From the NCBI RefSeq assembly GCF_028882275.1, contig NZ_JARBUT010000003.1:62001-126000 (forward strand): a stretch of DNA of 64,000 bases, in the 5' to 3' direction. Shown piece after piece: positions 41,432-49,558 of the stretch (positions are counted from its first letter, which is position 1; each line of letters starts with the position of its first letter). Below the pieces are notes generated by a model. The model saw only the letters and a list, made by a program, of their open reading frames with translations. It made no database searches and had not been told where the DNA came from. A program made the translations under genes and the position numbers. This DNA comes from Nocardiopsis sp. N85. Its GTDB lineage: Bacteria; Actinomycetota; Actinomycetes; Streptosporangiales; Streptosporangiaceae.

Positions 41432-41572
41432 CTAGCGGTCGCCGTAGTTGTAGAGGGTTTCGTTCACCGGTTCCGCGGTGGCGGTGGACTCGGTGGCGAT
41501 GTTGGTGACCACCATGGCCGACCCGCCCGCCAGAGCCACACCGATCACGCAGGCGGCGATTACCTTGATCAC
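41432..41572 (-). CDS. Small DUF2613-like single-span peptide (Rv0236A type)
   Basis: 46 residues, GTG start overlapping by one base the stop (TAGTG) of the upstream 604-residue membrane protein. The N-terminal segment IAACVIGVALAGGSAMVV is a membrane span or uncleaved signal, and the exported tail ends NYGDR. Mycobacterial Rv0236A, a DUF2613 peptide beside aftD, has the same layout and ends similarly (VEYGNRS), so I read this as its counterpart. It was too small for most gene finders. Function unknown; the linkage suggests a helper of the AftD-like enzyme. Confidence 0.75.
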   Translation of the reverse strand: MIKVIAACVIGVALAGGSAMVVTNIATESTATAEPVNETLYNYGDR

Positions 41573-43386
41573 TAGGGGATCTCCTTCCGCGCGCCCGGAC
41601 CCCGTTCGGAGCCGGTGCGCTGGGAACCGAGACTAGAACCTGATCTAGCAATAGACCAGATGATTGCCCCAACTGTAACTAACCCCCCGGTAACTTCCAA
41701 CCCCGAAATGTCGGATTCTTCGGCGTCAACCGGGGATTCCAGCACCTCCAAAAGGGTCATATCAGCCCCTTCGACCACCACCGAGAACCCGTCCACCCCA
41801 GACCAGAACCGGTTATCGACCGGGGCGGAGACGGCCACGTGGCGCACGCCCAGAGCCGCCAGCTCCGCCCCGTCCAACCGCTCGGGCATCCCCGTCACGG
41901 GATCGGGATCCAGGACCCGGGCCACCTCACGCGCCCGCGCGTCCTCGCCCTCCACCACCACGACCCCGCCGTCGGGGGTGCCCACCACCAGATCGTCGTT
42001 CCAGATGGCGCGTCGGTCGAAGAGCTTGGTGGCGGGATCGAGCACCACACCGGGCTCCCCCGACCAGTCGATCCCCCGGTAGGCGTTCCAGGGGAGCACC
42101 AGAACCGCCCCGGGGCGCTCGTCGGCGGCCACCGCCGCCTGCGCCTCCCGCCACGCGTCCGGGTACTCCACCGGTGCCAGCGCGCCCTGCGCCCCCCACC
42201 ACAGGCCGAAGGACAGCAGCACCGGCAGCGCCGCCACCCCGGCGCCCGCCCCGAGTCCGACCGCCGCCCCGGCACCCCCGCCGCCCCCATCGGTCTCGGA
42301 CCGGGCGGAGGGAAGGGTGAGCCAGTGCACGACGGCGCCCAGCCCCAGGGCCTGGAGGAGCGCGAGCGGGGCGACGTAGAGCTGGCCGTCGCGCAACGGG
42401 CCGAAGCCCGGCCACAGGTCGATGAGCGCCGCCGTGAACTCGCGCCCCGGGGCGGTGACGCCCAGGAGGGCGACGGCGAAACCGAGCACGGCCGCCACCG
42501 ACAGCCCCGCGCCGAAGGACGGCCGCTCCCGGTACAGCCACCACAGCCAGCCCGCCACGGCGGCCAGGCACAGGGCCAGGCGCAGCGCGACGAGCCCCGG
42601 GTCCCCATGGTGCGTCGGCACGGCGTTGGCGTTCCACACACCGCCCAGGAGGAACAACGACCCCACGGTCCCCAAGGGGGTGTCGGCCCGGGGCGCGAAC
42701 GCCTCGACACCGGCGGGGTCGGTCGCCGCCCCCGCGGCCCCCGCCGCCAACGACGGCACCAGCCAGGGCAGCGACACCACGGCCAGCGCCCCCGCGAACA
42801 ACCCGGCCCGGCGCATTCCGCCGCGGCCCCAGAGGGCGACCGGACCGGCCGTCAGCGCGGTCAGGAGCACCGAGGAGAACCCGCCCACCGCCGCCGGGAC
42901 CAGGGCCCGCAGCACACCCGCCGAGTACACGACGGGGCGTGCACGGCGCGCCGTCGCCGCCACCGCCCACGGCAACCCCGCGTACCCCAGCAGCATCGCC
43001 CACTGGCCGAGCAGCAGACGCTCGGCCACGAACGGGTTCCACACGTACGCCAGACCCGCGGCGGACGCGGCGACCAGCGCCCCCGCCCGGGACGAGCCCA
43101 GGGCGTCCGCCATCAGCCGCGCCGCCCCGGCCGCGCCGACGACGAACACCGCCGCCAGCGCCAGGGACTGCACCAGGTCCCCCGGCACCACCGTCGACAA
43201 CGCCGCCACCACGGCGTCGCTGGGCATCGCCCGTGGGAACCCGTCCGCTCCGCGCAGCACGGTGGGCAGCGAGAGGTCGGGAACGAAGACCATGTCGTAG
43301 CGCAGCACGTATCCGCGCCCCAGCGCGGGTCCCAGGGCGAACAGCGCCGTCACCGCGCCCACCGCCCACGGCAGCCATCGGGCCAT
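41572..43386 (-). CDS. Polytopic membrane protein, GT-C-like
   Basis: 604 residues with about eleven membrane segments in the first 400. The first extracytoplasmic loop carries an acidic motif (LRYDMVFVPDLSLP, about 28-41) where GT-C glycosyltransferases have their catalytic Asp, and YVWNPFVAERLLLGQW follows. The C-terminal 200 residues form a soluble external domain with a final membrane span (LVTVGAIIWSIARS). I infer a lipid-linked sugar transferase or a related envelope enzyme, with no firm family name. Its stop overlaps the start of the DUF2613-like peptide. Confidence 0.7.
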   Translation of the reverse strand: MARWLPWAVGAVTALFALGPALGRGYVLRYDMVFVPDLSLPTVLRGADGFPRAMPSDAVVAALSTVVPGDLVQSLALAAVFVVGAAGAARLMADALGSSRAGALVAASAAGLAYVWNPFVAERLLLGQWAMLLGYAGLPWAVAATARRARPVVYSAGVLRALVPAAVGGFSSVLLTALTAGPVALWGRGGMRRAGLFAGALAVVSLPWLVPSLAAGAAGAATDPAGVEAFAPRADTPLGTVGSLFLLGGVWNANAVPTHHGDPGLVALRLALCLAAVAGWLWWLYRERPSFGAGLSVAAVLGFAVALLGVTAPGREFTAALIDLWPGFGPLRDGQLYVAPLALLQALGLGAVVHWLTLPSARSETDGGGGGAGAAVGLGAGAGVAALPVLLSFGLWWGAQGALAPVEYPDAWREAQAAVAADERPGAVLVLPWNAYRGIDWSGEPGVVLDPATKLFDRRAIWNDDLVVGTPDGGVVVVEGEDARAREVARVLDPDPVTGMPERLDGAELAALGVRHVAVSAPVDNRFWSGVDGFSVVVEGADMTLLEVLESPVDAEESDISGLEVTGGLVTVGAIIWSIARSGSSLGSQRTGSERGPGARKEIP

Positions 43387-43396
43387 GCGCGTCCCC

Positions 43397-45349
43397 CTAC
43401 GGCCGGGTCGTCAGGATCGAGTCGGAGAACCCGCCCTCGACGTAATCACGGTAGGACCGCACGACGACCTCGTAATCGCCCGACACCGTCAGCGACCAGC
43501 GCGGGCCCTCCCCCGTGGTCCCCAGCGTCCGCCACCCGTCCCCGTGCTCGGGTCCGCGCGCGTCGCGTCGCTCGCACAGGACGCCGTCCGAGGCCGGCGG
43601 GACGGTCGGCGGCGTCGGTTCGGGCCCGGGTTCCGGCCGGGACGTCGGGGGCGGCTCGGGGACGGGCGGCGAGGGGTCGGGGTCGCGTCCCCCGCCCGGC
43701 GGTGGTTCCGGCACCCCGTCATCGGGACCCCGGGACCCCCCGTCGACCGTCTCGTACGGAGGGCGGCGGTCGTCGGCGATCACGCAGTCCAGCGGTCGCA
43801 CCCACACCTCGTAGTGGGTGGCGTCGTCCACCCGGTCCCACGCCAGGGTCGTCCCGTCGTCCTCAAGACGGATCCCCGCGGGCCCCGGCGGCGGATCGTC
43901 GGACCACACCAGCTGAATCGGCTCGGAGGCGACCCCGGCGTCCCCACCCTTGAAGGGGATCACCGTGAACTCGTACCGGGCCCCGCTGAACAGGCCCTCC
44001 ACCAGAGCGGATCGGTCCCGGCCGTCCGAGACGACCTCCAGCGGGAGCACGGTCTCCTCGTCCGGGTCGGGGGTCACCCGACGCTGCGTCACCCGGTAGT
44101 CGGTCGCTCCCGGCACCGTCTCCCAGGCGAGCAGCAGCCCCTCATCGGTCTCCTCAGGCTCCGGTTCGGGGGCGACCCGCGGCCCGACCTCCGCGTCGGG
44201 CAACGGACGCGGGTGGGCCGGGCCCACCCCGAGAGGGTTCGAGAGCGCGTCGGCGAACGCCGCGGCGATGCGCAGTTGGCCCCGCCCGTTGGGGTACGCC
44301 CCGTCCCAGTTGTCATGGGCGGGCGCGTACCCGTCGGCGACCCGGGCGATGACGACCGGCGAGGCCGCGGAGGTGAGGCGGCCGGCAAGGTCGACCACGC
44401 CCATGTTGAAACGGGCGATCTCGGAGTTGATCCGGTCGTCGTCGGGGCTCCCCTCGACGGGGGGCAGCTCCCCCACGACGAACCGTGTCTCCCCCCGCAC
44501 CACGCGCACCGTGGAGACGGTCTCGCCGACCCCCGCGAGCGCGTGGTCGGCGCTCCCGCCCGCCATGATGCCCTCGAACCCGGCGAGCAGCAGCAGGTAG
44601 TGGGGCTCGTGCTCGGCGGCCTGACGGGAGACCTCGTCGGAGAGCTCCCCGGCCGAGTGCCCCCAGCGGGCGGCGTGGTCCCGGTCGAACGCGGGATCGG
44701 CGTAGGTCTCGTCGCCGAACCCCTCCTCCTCCAGGTCGTACATGTCGTCGTAGGGACCGACGAAGTCGAACTCGACCCGGTTCTCGGTGAGGTGCCGCCA
44801 CAGGTGGTAACGCCAGGTGTGGTCGCCGCTGCTGCCCTGGGTGAGGGCGTCCCCGACGATCATCATCCGCAGTTCGCCCGAGGGCGGACCGGGCACCGGG
44901 ACGGGCTCCCCGACGGATTCGCCGTCGCTCCCGCCGAACCCCGGGGAAGCGGCCTGGATGAACAACAGGGTGACGGCCATGGCCGAGAGCATGATGCCGA
45001 GCAGGCCCAGGGGTCCGGGTTCGAAACGGGAGGGGCGGCTCCGATGGCGCCAGGAGGCCAGCCAGCGCCAGGTGAGGGTGCGCCAGCTCAGGTCCTGCCA
45101 GGTGAGGTCGCGCAGGGGGGCGAGGGCATCGGCGGTCCGCGCGCGCAGGGCGCCCCACCATCGCGCGGGAACGGTCCGGAACCGGCCCCGCGCAGCACGC
45201 GGGGCGGCACCGCCCTCCTCGGAGGAGGACGCGGAGGTGTCCTCTTCGGGCTCACGTGGGTCCCGCACCGTGCCCCATTCCCACCGTCGCGCCGCAGACG
45301 GTATCGGAACGTGTTCTACATCAACAAACGCCGCACCATCGACGCTCAC
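43397..45349 (-). CDS. Membrane-anchored SGNH/GDSL hydrolase with fibronectin type III domains
   Basis: 650 residues: a 100-residue Arg/Trp-rich cytoplasmic N-terminus (WQDLSWRTLTWRWLASW), one membrane span (LGLLGIMLSAMAVTLLFIQA, about 115-134), then an external SGNH hydrolase domain (block I GDALTQGSSGD; LLLLAGFEGIMAG; C-terminal DNWDGAYPNGRGQ) and two FN3-like domains around 390-500 and 580-645, separated by a Pro/Glu/Gly linker. Block I has Ala where Ser is usual (GDS to GDA), so the nucleophile may be missing. It starts the minus-strand envelope cluster; the next gene begins 10 bases after its stop. Confidence 0.78.
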   Translation of the reverse strand: MSVDGAAFVDVEHVPIPSAARRWEWGTVRDPREPEEDTSASSSEEGGAAPRAARGRFRTVPARWWGALRARTADALAPLRDLTWQDLSWRTLTWRWLASWRHRSRPSRFEPGPLGLLGIMLSAMAVTLLFIQAASPGFGGSDGESVGEPVPVPGPPSGELRMMIVGDALTQGSSGDHTWRYHLWRHLTENRVEFDFVGPYDDMYDLEEEGFGDETYADPAFDRDHAARWGHSAGELSDEVSRQAAEHEPHYLLLLAGFEGIMAGGSADHALAGVGETVSTVRVVRGETRFVVGELPPVEGSPDDDRINSEIARFNMGVVDLAGRLTSAASPVVIARVADGYAPAHDNWDGAYPNGRGQLRIAAAFADALSNPLGVGPAHPRPLPDAEVGPRVAPEPEPEETDEGLLLAWETVPGATDYRVTQRRVTPDPDEETVLPLEVVSDGRDRSALVEGLFSGARYEFTVIPFKGGDAGVASEPIQLVWSDDPPPGPAGIRLEDDGTTLAWDRVDDATHYEVWVRPLDCVIADDRRPPYETVDGGSRGPDDGVPEPPPGGGRDPDPSPPVPEPPPTSRPEPGPEPTPPTVPPASDGVLCERRDARGPEHGDGWRTLGTTGEGPRWSLTVSGDYEVVVRSYRDYVEGGFSDSILTTRP

Positions 45350-45539
45350 CGTACATCGCGAGTGCGGCTGGCCACACCAGACTAGAACTGGTTATATGGA
45401 AGCCGTCAACCCGCGCACGCCCCATTGGGGCGATGGGAGTGCCGTAGAGCACGACGTTAGCGGTACCCCGTACCGGACGGCGACCCGCCCCTCTCCTCAC
45501 CGTCCCGGGCGGCCGTCCCCCGAGCCGAAAGGCGCCCCC
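45350..45539. other. Divergent promoter region; no gene seen
   Basis: 190 bases between the SGNH protein (minus) and the DMT transporter (plus). A+T-richer sequence with ACTAGAACTGGTTATATGG (45381-45399) probably contains the promoters of both. Confidence 0.4.
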
Positions 45540-46445
45540 GTGATCGGACTCGTGGTCGCCCTGTTGTCCGCCGTGGTCTACACCGTCGGCCTGACCGTGG
45601 AACAACGGGCACTGCACGGCTCGGAGTCGATCTCGATCAACCGGCCCCTCCACCTCGCCCGCGTCCTGCTCGGCAACCCCCGCTGGGTGCTCGGCTGCGT
45701 GTTCGCCGCCCTGGGCAGCGTCGGGCTCATCGTCTCCCTGGGTCTGGCCCCGGTGTCGATCGTCCAGCCCGCCTTCGCCGCGGGCGTGGCCTGCGGCCTG
45801 CTCGTCATGACCCTGGTCCTGGGCGAGCGCATCACCCGCGGGGAGTACGTCGCCCTGGGGCTGATGCCGGTCGCGCTCGGCCTGCTGAGCCTGTCCACCG
45901 CCGACGGAGGCGAGACCGGAACGACCGCGCACACTCCGCTCCTGGTCACCGTCAGCCTGGTCACCGTGGTCGCCTGCGTCGTGGTGATGGCCGCCGTCGG
46001 CGGTCGGGGCCGATACGTGTCGGCCGCGGCGATGGGCGCCGCCGCGGGCCTGGCCCAGGGCAGCGCCGGACTCCAGGGCAAGGGGCTCGGCGGCCTGCTC
46101 GCCGACAACGGGCTGTGGGAGGCGATCGTCCCCGCGCTGCTCTCCCCGTTCCCCTACCTGTACGCCCTGGGCTGGGCGGTGGGGATCGTGCTGTTCCAGA
46201 CCTCGATGCAGCGTGCCCGCGCCTCGATCACCGCACCGGTGTCCAACGTCGTGGGCAACGTGTTCATGGTCGTGGTCGGCACGCTGGTGTTCGGGGAGAG
46301 CCTGCCCGAGGACCCGCTACTGCTGGGACTGCGGGTGGGCGGCTTCGCGTTGACCCTGGTCGTGGTGGTCCTGGTGCGCGGCAACGTGGCCCGGGCCGAG
46401 GCCGACACCAGCCGCAAGCGCGCGGCCGCCCTGGCCGGGGACTGA
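45540..46445 (+). CDS. DMT family (drug/metabolite) transporter
   Basis: 301 residues from GTG 45540, with AAAGG 7 bases upstream; an upstream open frame is not coding. Nine or ten membrane segments in two repeats, starting IGLVVALLSAVVYTVGL, with the EamA-like PVSIVQPAFAAGVACGLL and the second-repeat SITAPVSNVVGNVFMVVVG. The C-terminus is basic and cytoplasmic. Actinobacterial proteins of this group are annotated as DMT transporters with unknown substrates; NIPA-type magnesium transporters share the fold. Confidence 0.85.
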   Translation: MIGLVVALLSAVVYTVGLTVEQRALHGSESISINRPLHLARVLLGNPRWVLGCVFAALGSVGLIVSLGLAPVSIVQPAFAAGVACGLLVMTLVLGERITRGEYVALGLMPVALGLLSLSTADGGETGTTAHTPLLVTVSLVTVVACVVVMAAVGGRGRYVSAAAMGAAAGLAQGSAGLQGKGLGGLLADNGLWEAIVPALLSPFPYLYALGWAVGIVLFQTSMQRARASITAPVSNVVGNVFMVVVGTLVFGESLPEDPLLLGLRVGGFALTLVVVVLVRGNVARAEADTSRKRAAALAGD

Positions 46446-46455
46446 GCACGGAGCA

Positions 46456-46491
46456 CGCCGTCGGGGCCCCGACCAGGGGACCCCGACGGCG
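46456..46491. terminator. Bidirectional terminator between DMT transporter and FMN reductase
   Basis: 11-bp perfect stem (CGCCGTCGGGG / CCCCGACGGCG) with a 14-base loop that can pair further (CCCC...GGGG), located between convergent stops. Confidence 0.7.
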
Positions 46492-46501
46492 CGTGCGCGG
46501 A

Positions 46502-47017
46502 TCAGGCCGCGACGGAGACGGCCTGGCGCAGGCCGGGGGCGGCGACGTCGGCCCAGGCGCGCACGACGCTCTCGGGACGGCCGGTCTCGTCCTCGGACAG
46601 GATCAGACCGGGCTCGGCGACCCAGGCGCCCAGGTCGGCGAGGAGGATGCGCAGGTCCTCCTCGATGCCGTGGCTGTTGCGCAGGTCGTCGACGATCGCG
46701 AGGGGCACCGCGACGGTGTGGCCCAGCCCCAGCTCGGGCAGGCGGTCGAGGAAGACCTTGAGCAGTCCGGTGTAGGTGCCGTGCGCCTGCGGGGAGGCGA
46801 CCAGGAGGACGTCGCTCTCACGCACACGGTCCAGCGCGCCCTCGACGGCGGCGGAGGTCTCGGAGAGCAGTTCGGGTCCCAGGTCGCCGAGGTCGATGAC
46901 CTCGGGGGCCTCGGTGACGCCGGCGCGGGCGGCCACCTCGGCGGCGGCCGCGAGTGCGGTGGAGCGGACGGAGGCGCGGGAGCGGGGGGCGGCGACGAGC
47001 ACGGTGAAGCGGGTCAT
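46502..47017 (-). CDS. NAD(P)H-dependent FMN reductase (SsuE/MsuE-like)
   Basis: 171 residues from ATG 47017 (RBS AGGAG, 6 bases upstream). Flavodoxin-like fold: phosphate loop VAAPRSRASVRSTAL (residues 8-22), the FMN-contact segment LLVASPQAHGTYTGLLKVF (about 72-90), and HTVAVPLAIVDD. Enzymes of this family give reduced FMN to sulfonate monooxygenases during sulfur starvation. The upstream leader peptide of the cysteine-type class fits that role. No monooxygenase gene is in the window, so the partner is elsewhere. Confidence 0.85.
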   Translation of the reverse strand: MTRFTVLVAAPRSRASVRSTALAAAAEVAARAGVTEAPEVIDLGDLGPELLSETSAAVEGALDRVRESDVLLVASPQAHGTYTGLLKVFLDRLPELGLGHTVAVPLAIVDDLRNSHGIEEDLRILLADLGAWVAEPGLILSEDETGRPESVVRAWADVAAPGLRQAVSVAA

Positions 47018-47321
47018 GCGAGACTCCTGGGTTCGGTCAGAGCGAGCCGGGATCGACCGGAGGAACCGTCGGGGTGGTCATCGGAATCGAAACCATCCCC
47101 GGCAGTGGGGATTGCGATGCGGTGACACCGGAGAGGACCGTCGTTCCTCTTACCGACACGGTGCGCGGACCTCGTCGTCCAGGACGTGGCGTGTCGGGTC
47201 TGGCAAGGCTGCTCCTCGGACCGGGATACGGTCCGGGACCCAGAACTGGGAGAAGATGAGCGTCCGGTGTCTGCGAAGGGCGGGGCACGGGGTACACCCG
47301 TGGCGCGGGGCGCTGGCCCCG
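47018..47321 (-). other. Leader region between leader peptide and FMN reductase
   Basis: About 300 bases of untranslated leader. A hairpin CACGGG/CCCGTG (47286-47302) lies just past the leader-peptide stop, and several other G+C-rich inverted repeats could form attenuation structures. A minus-strand open frame ending at 47037 has no RBS and looks non-coding. Confidence 0.45.
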
Positions 47322-47405
47322 CTAGGCGCAGCTACGACAGAGCGCGCTCGCCTGCTGTCTGAGGTCGACGTGCAGGCGCTGGACAAGCAGCTCACCGGCG
47401 GACAT
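47322..47405 (-). CDS. Putative leaderless regulatory leader peptide (HVDL...ALC type)
   Basis: 27 residues: MSAGELLVQRLHVDL, then RQQASALCRSCA. The core (L)LVxR(L)HVDLxxxASALC is the consensus I know from actinobacterial 'putative leader peptides' upstream of cysteine, sulfate and sulfonate genes. The tail holds two cysteines, as expected for translation-coupled cysteine sensing. The ATG lies 7 bases after the predicted -10 box, so the mRNA is probably leaderless. The next gene on the strand is the FMN reductase. Confidence 0.75.
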   Translation of the reverse strand: MSAGELLVQRLHVDLRQQASALCRSCA

Positions 47406-47411
47406 GCCTCC

Positions 47412-47441
47412 ATGATGGGGCGACGTGGCCGCTATCGTCAA
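47412..47441 (-). promoter_or_regulatory. Promoter of leader peptide / FMN reductase transcript
   Basis: On the minus strand: -35 TTGACG (47441-47436), 18-base spacer, -10 CATCAT (47417-47412), then six bases to the ATG at 47405. The spacing puts the transcription start at or next to the A of ATG. Confidence 0.55.
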
Positions 47442-47659
47442 TGCGTACCGGCGACCCGCCTTGGATCCGCTCCGCCCCGGATCGGACGGTCCACCCTTCG
47501 GACAGGCGTCCCGAGGATCGGGATTTCCCAGCTCCGCAGGGGGTGTGCGGGCCGGAGAGGGGCGCGCACGCCCGTCTCCCGAAGGCCCGGTCACGCAAAT
47601 GTAATGTGCGACACACGAACCCTCCGCACGGGGTGACGAAGCGAGAGAGAGCCACGAAC

Positions 47660-48799
47660 ATGGTGCACGACCCCGTCACGCTCACCGACGCGCGGGTGGT
47701 GACGCCCGACGGCGTTCACCGGGGCCGGATCCGGATCGAGAACGGCCGGATCGCCGCCCTGGAGCCGGATTCCTCCCCCGCGACCGGTGAGGTCCGCGAC
47801 CTGGGCGGGGCCTGGGTCGTCCCGGGCCTGGTCGACGTCCACGTGCACGGCGGCGCGGGACACGCCTTCCCCGACGCCGATCCGGAGGGCGCCCTGGCCA
47901 CGATCCGGTTCAACCGGGCCCGCGGGGTGACCGCGATGGTGGGCGGCCTGGTGGCCGCGACCCCGGAGGACACGGTCCGCCAGGTGTCGGCGCTGGCCGA
48001 GCTGTGCGACACCGGCGAGCTGGCGGGCATCTATCTGGAGGGCCCCTTCATCGCCCGGTCCAGGTGCGGCGCGCACGATCCCGACCTGCTGCGGGACCCC
48101 GACACCTCCGAGTTCGACGCCTGGTTGAAGGCCGGTCGGGGACACGTCCGCATGATCACGGTGGCGCCGGAGCTGCCGGGCGCGCTGGACCTGATCCGCG
48201 CGGCCGCCTCCTCCGGCGTGGTGGCGGCGGTCGGGCACACCGACGCCTCCTACGAGACGACGTTGGCGGCGGTGGACGCCGGCGCGACGGTGGCCACCCA
48301 TCTCTACAACGCGATGCGCCCGCTGGGACACCGCGACCCGGGTCCGATCGCGGCGCTGCTCGGCGACGAGCGGGTGACCGTGGAGCTGATCATGGACAAC
48401 GTGCACGTCCACCCGGGCGCGGCACGGCTGGTCTTCGCGGCGGTGGGCGCGGGACGGGTGTCGCTGGTCACCGACGCGATGTCCGCGACGGGACTGGGCG
48501 ACGGCGAGTACACGCTGGGCGATCTGCGGGTGCGGGTGAGTTCCGGGGAGGCGCGCCTGGTGGAGACGGGCGCCATCGCCTCCAGCACGATCGTGCTGCC
48601 GCAGGCGGTGCGCAACGCGGTGGAGGGCCTGGGCGTGGACGTCCCGGCGGCGGTGCGTTCCGCGTCGTCGGTGCCGGCGGCGTCGCTGGGGCTGACCGAT
48701 GCGGGTCGGATCGAGGTGGGCGGGACCGCCGATCTCGTGGTGCTGTCCGACGACCTCACGGTCGCGGACGTGATGTACCAGGGCTCATGGGTGACCTGA
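47660..48799 (+). CDS. nagA: N-acetylglucosamine-6-phosphate deacetylase
   Basis: 379 residues from ATG 47660, after GAGAGAGAG. Amidohydrolase fold: metal-binding DVHVHGGAGH (about 59-68), metal-bridging Glu in IYLEGPF (about 122), the His in VGHTDASYET and THLYNAMRPLGHRDPG, and the catalytic Asp in VSLVTDAMSATG. It removes acetate from GlcNAc-6-P to give glucosamine-6-P, which in DasR-containing actinobacteria is the signal that relieves DasR repression. No dre-like palindrome is seen upstream. Confidence 0.94.
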   Translation: MVHDPVTLTDARVVTPDGVHRGRIRIENGRIAALEPDSSPATGEVRDLGGAWVVPGLVDVHVHGGAGHAFPDADPEGALATIRFNRARGVTAMVGGLVAATPEDTVRQVSALAELCDTGELAGIYLEGPFIARSRCGAHDPDLLRDPDTSEFDAWLKAGRGHVRMITVAPELPGALDLIRAAASSGVVAAVGHTDASYETTLAAVDAGATVATHLYNAMRPLGHRDPGPIAALLGDERVTVELIMDNVHVHPGAARLVFAAVGAGRVSLVTDAMSATGLGDGEYTLGDLRVRVSSGEARLVETGAIASSTIVLPQAVRNAVEGLGVDVPAAVRSASSVPAASLGLTDAGRIEVGGTADLVVLSDDLTVADVMYQGSWVT

Positions 48800-48891
48800 C
48801 GGCGTGTCGCCCCAACGTTTCGAACTGGTTGTTCAACGCTGGGTGAGAATGACGGGAAGGGCTCCGCGCCCGACACGAAAGGATCACCACC

Positions 48892-49191
48892 ATGACCCGA
48901 CCCAGACAGGAAGAGTCGGCCCGTGTGTCGTCCGAAGAGCACGAGCACTTGGACAAACTAGCCGATGAGCTGTCCCGTTACGACGTCCGCGCGGACGTCG
49001 TGGACGAACACGGCCCCTGTCTGCGGGTGAGCAACCCGGCGTCCGCCCTCGCGGTCGAGGACGTGATCTGTGAGCGCCGGGAACACGACTTCGCCTTCAT
49101 CGCCTCCTTCGGCGTCCACCTGGGCAGTAGCGGCAGCCTCGGTGTCGCGGCCCACAAGATCGCCTGGCTGGTGGGAGCGACCGAGGCCTGA
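48892..49191 (+). CDS. Hypothetical protein, 99 residues
   Basis: ATG preceded by AAAGGA 8-9 bases upstream. Soluble: an acidic helical N-terminal half (SSEEHEHLDKLADELSRYDVR) followed by a beta-rich part (LRVSNPASALAVEDVICERR, FAFIASFGVHLGSSGS). No family recognised. The pattern ('vedVxcxxrexxfxFxwsfGxxLg') resembles short actinobacterial hypothetical proteins of unknown role. Its own terminator follows directly. Confidence 0.7.
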   Translation: MTRPRQEESARVSSEEHEHLDKLADELSRYDVRADVVDEHGPCLRVSNPASALAVEDVICERREHDFAFIASFGVHLGSSGSLGVAAHKIAWLVGATEA

Positions 49192-49198
49192 AGGGTCG

Positions 49199-49235
49199 AC
49201 GGTGGGGCGGTGCCGTGTCGGCACCGCCCCACCGT
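49199..49235 (+). terminator. Terminator of the 48892-49191 gene
   Basis: Perfect 17-bp stem (ACGGTGGGGCGGTGCCG and its complement) with a 3-base loop, 7 bases after the stop. Confidence 0.8.
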
Positions 49236-49261
49236 GCTCCCGGGCCTTCCCGGCAGGTCCC

Positions 49262-49411
49262 TTACGATGTAGATTCCGATTTGCACCACTCGCCCACATA
49301 TGCCCGACCTGTCCGGGGGCACCGTCCCCCGTAGTGGTATCGGGCATGGACGATCCGCACCTCGTCCTCGGTCACCCGGTAGACGACGCTGTTCGCGGGT
49401 GATCCGTCGCG
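49262..49411 (-). pseudogene. Possible remnant of a RelE/ParE-family toxin
   Basis: The minus-strand frame SVVYRVTEDEVRIVHARYHYGGR resembles the C-terminal strand of ParE/RelE toxins (YRVxDDEVxIlrvxHg). The upstream part, where the toxin core should be, does not continue in one frame and no antitoxin gene is present. I read it as a degraded fragment; the evidence is short and could be chance. Confidence 0.35.
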
Positions 49412-49558
49412 AGCGGTACCCGGACGGGTCGCGGCTCCGGCCCGCCGACGCCGAACGGGGTCGGCGAGTCGGTCCGTGGTGACGCCGGCCCCTTCCCTCG
49501 CACCGATCGGCGGTCTAGGGTGCGGCACGGACGCCACGCCGATGAGAAGGGCAGCCCC

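Noticed and set aside
47037-47297. 86-residue minus-strand open frame before the FMN reductase
   Set aside because: Pro/Thr/Arg-rich shadow without an RBS, lying in the leader region.
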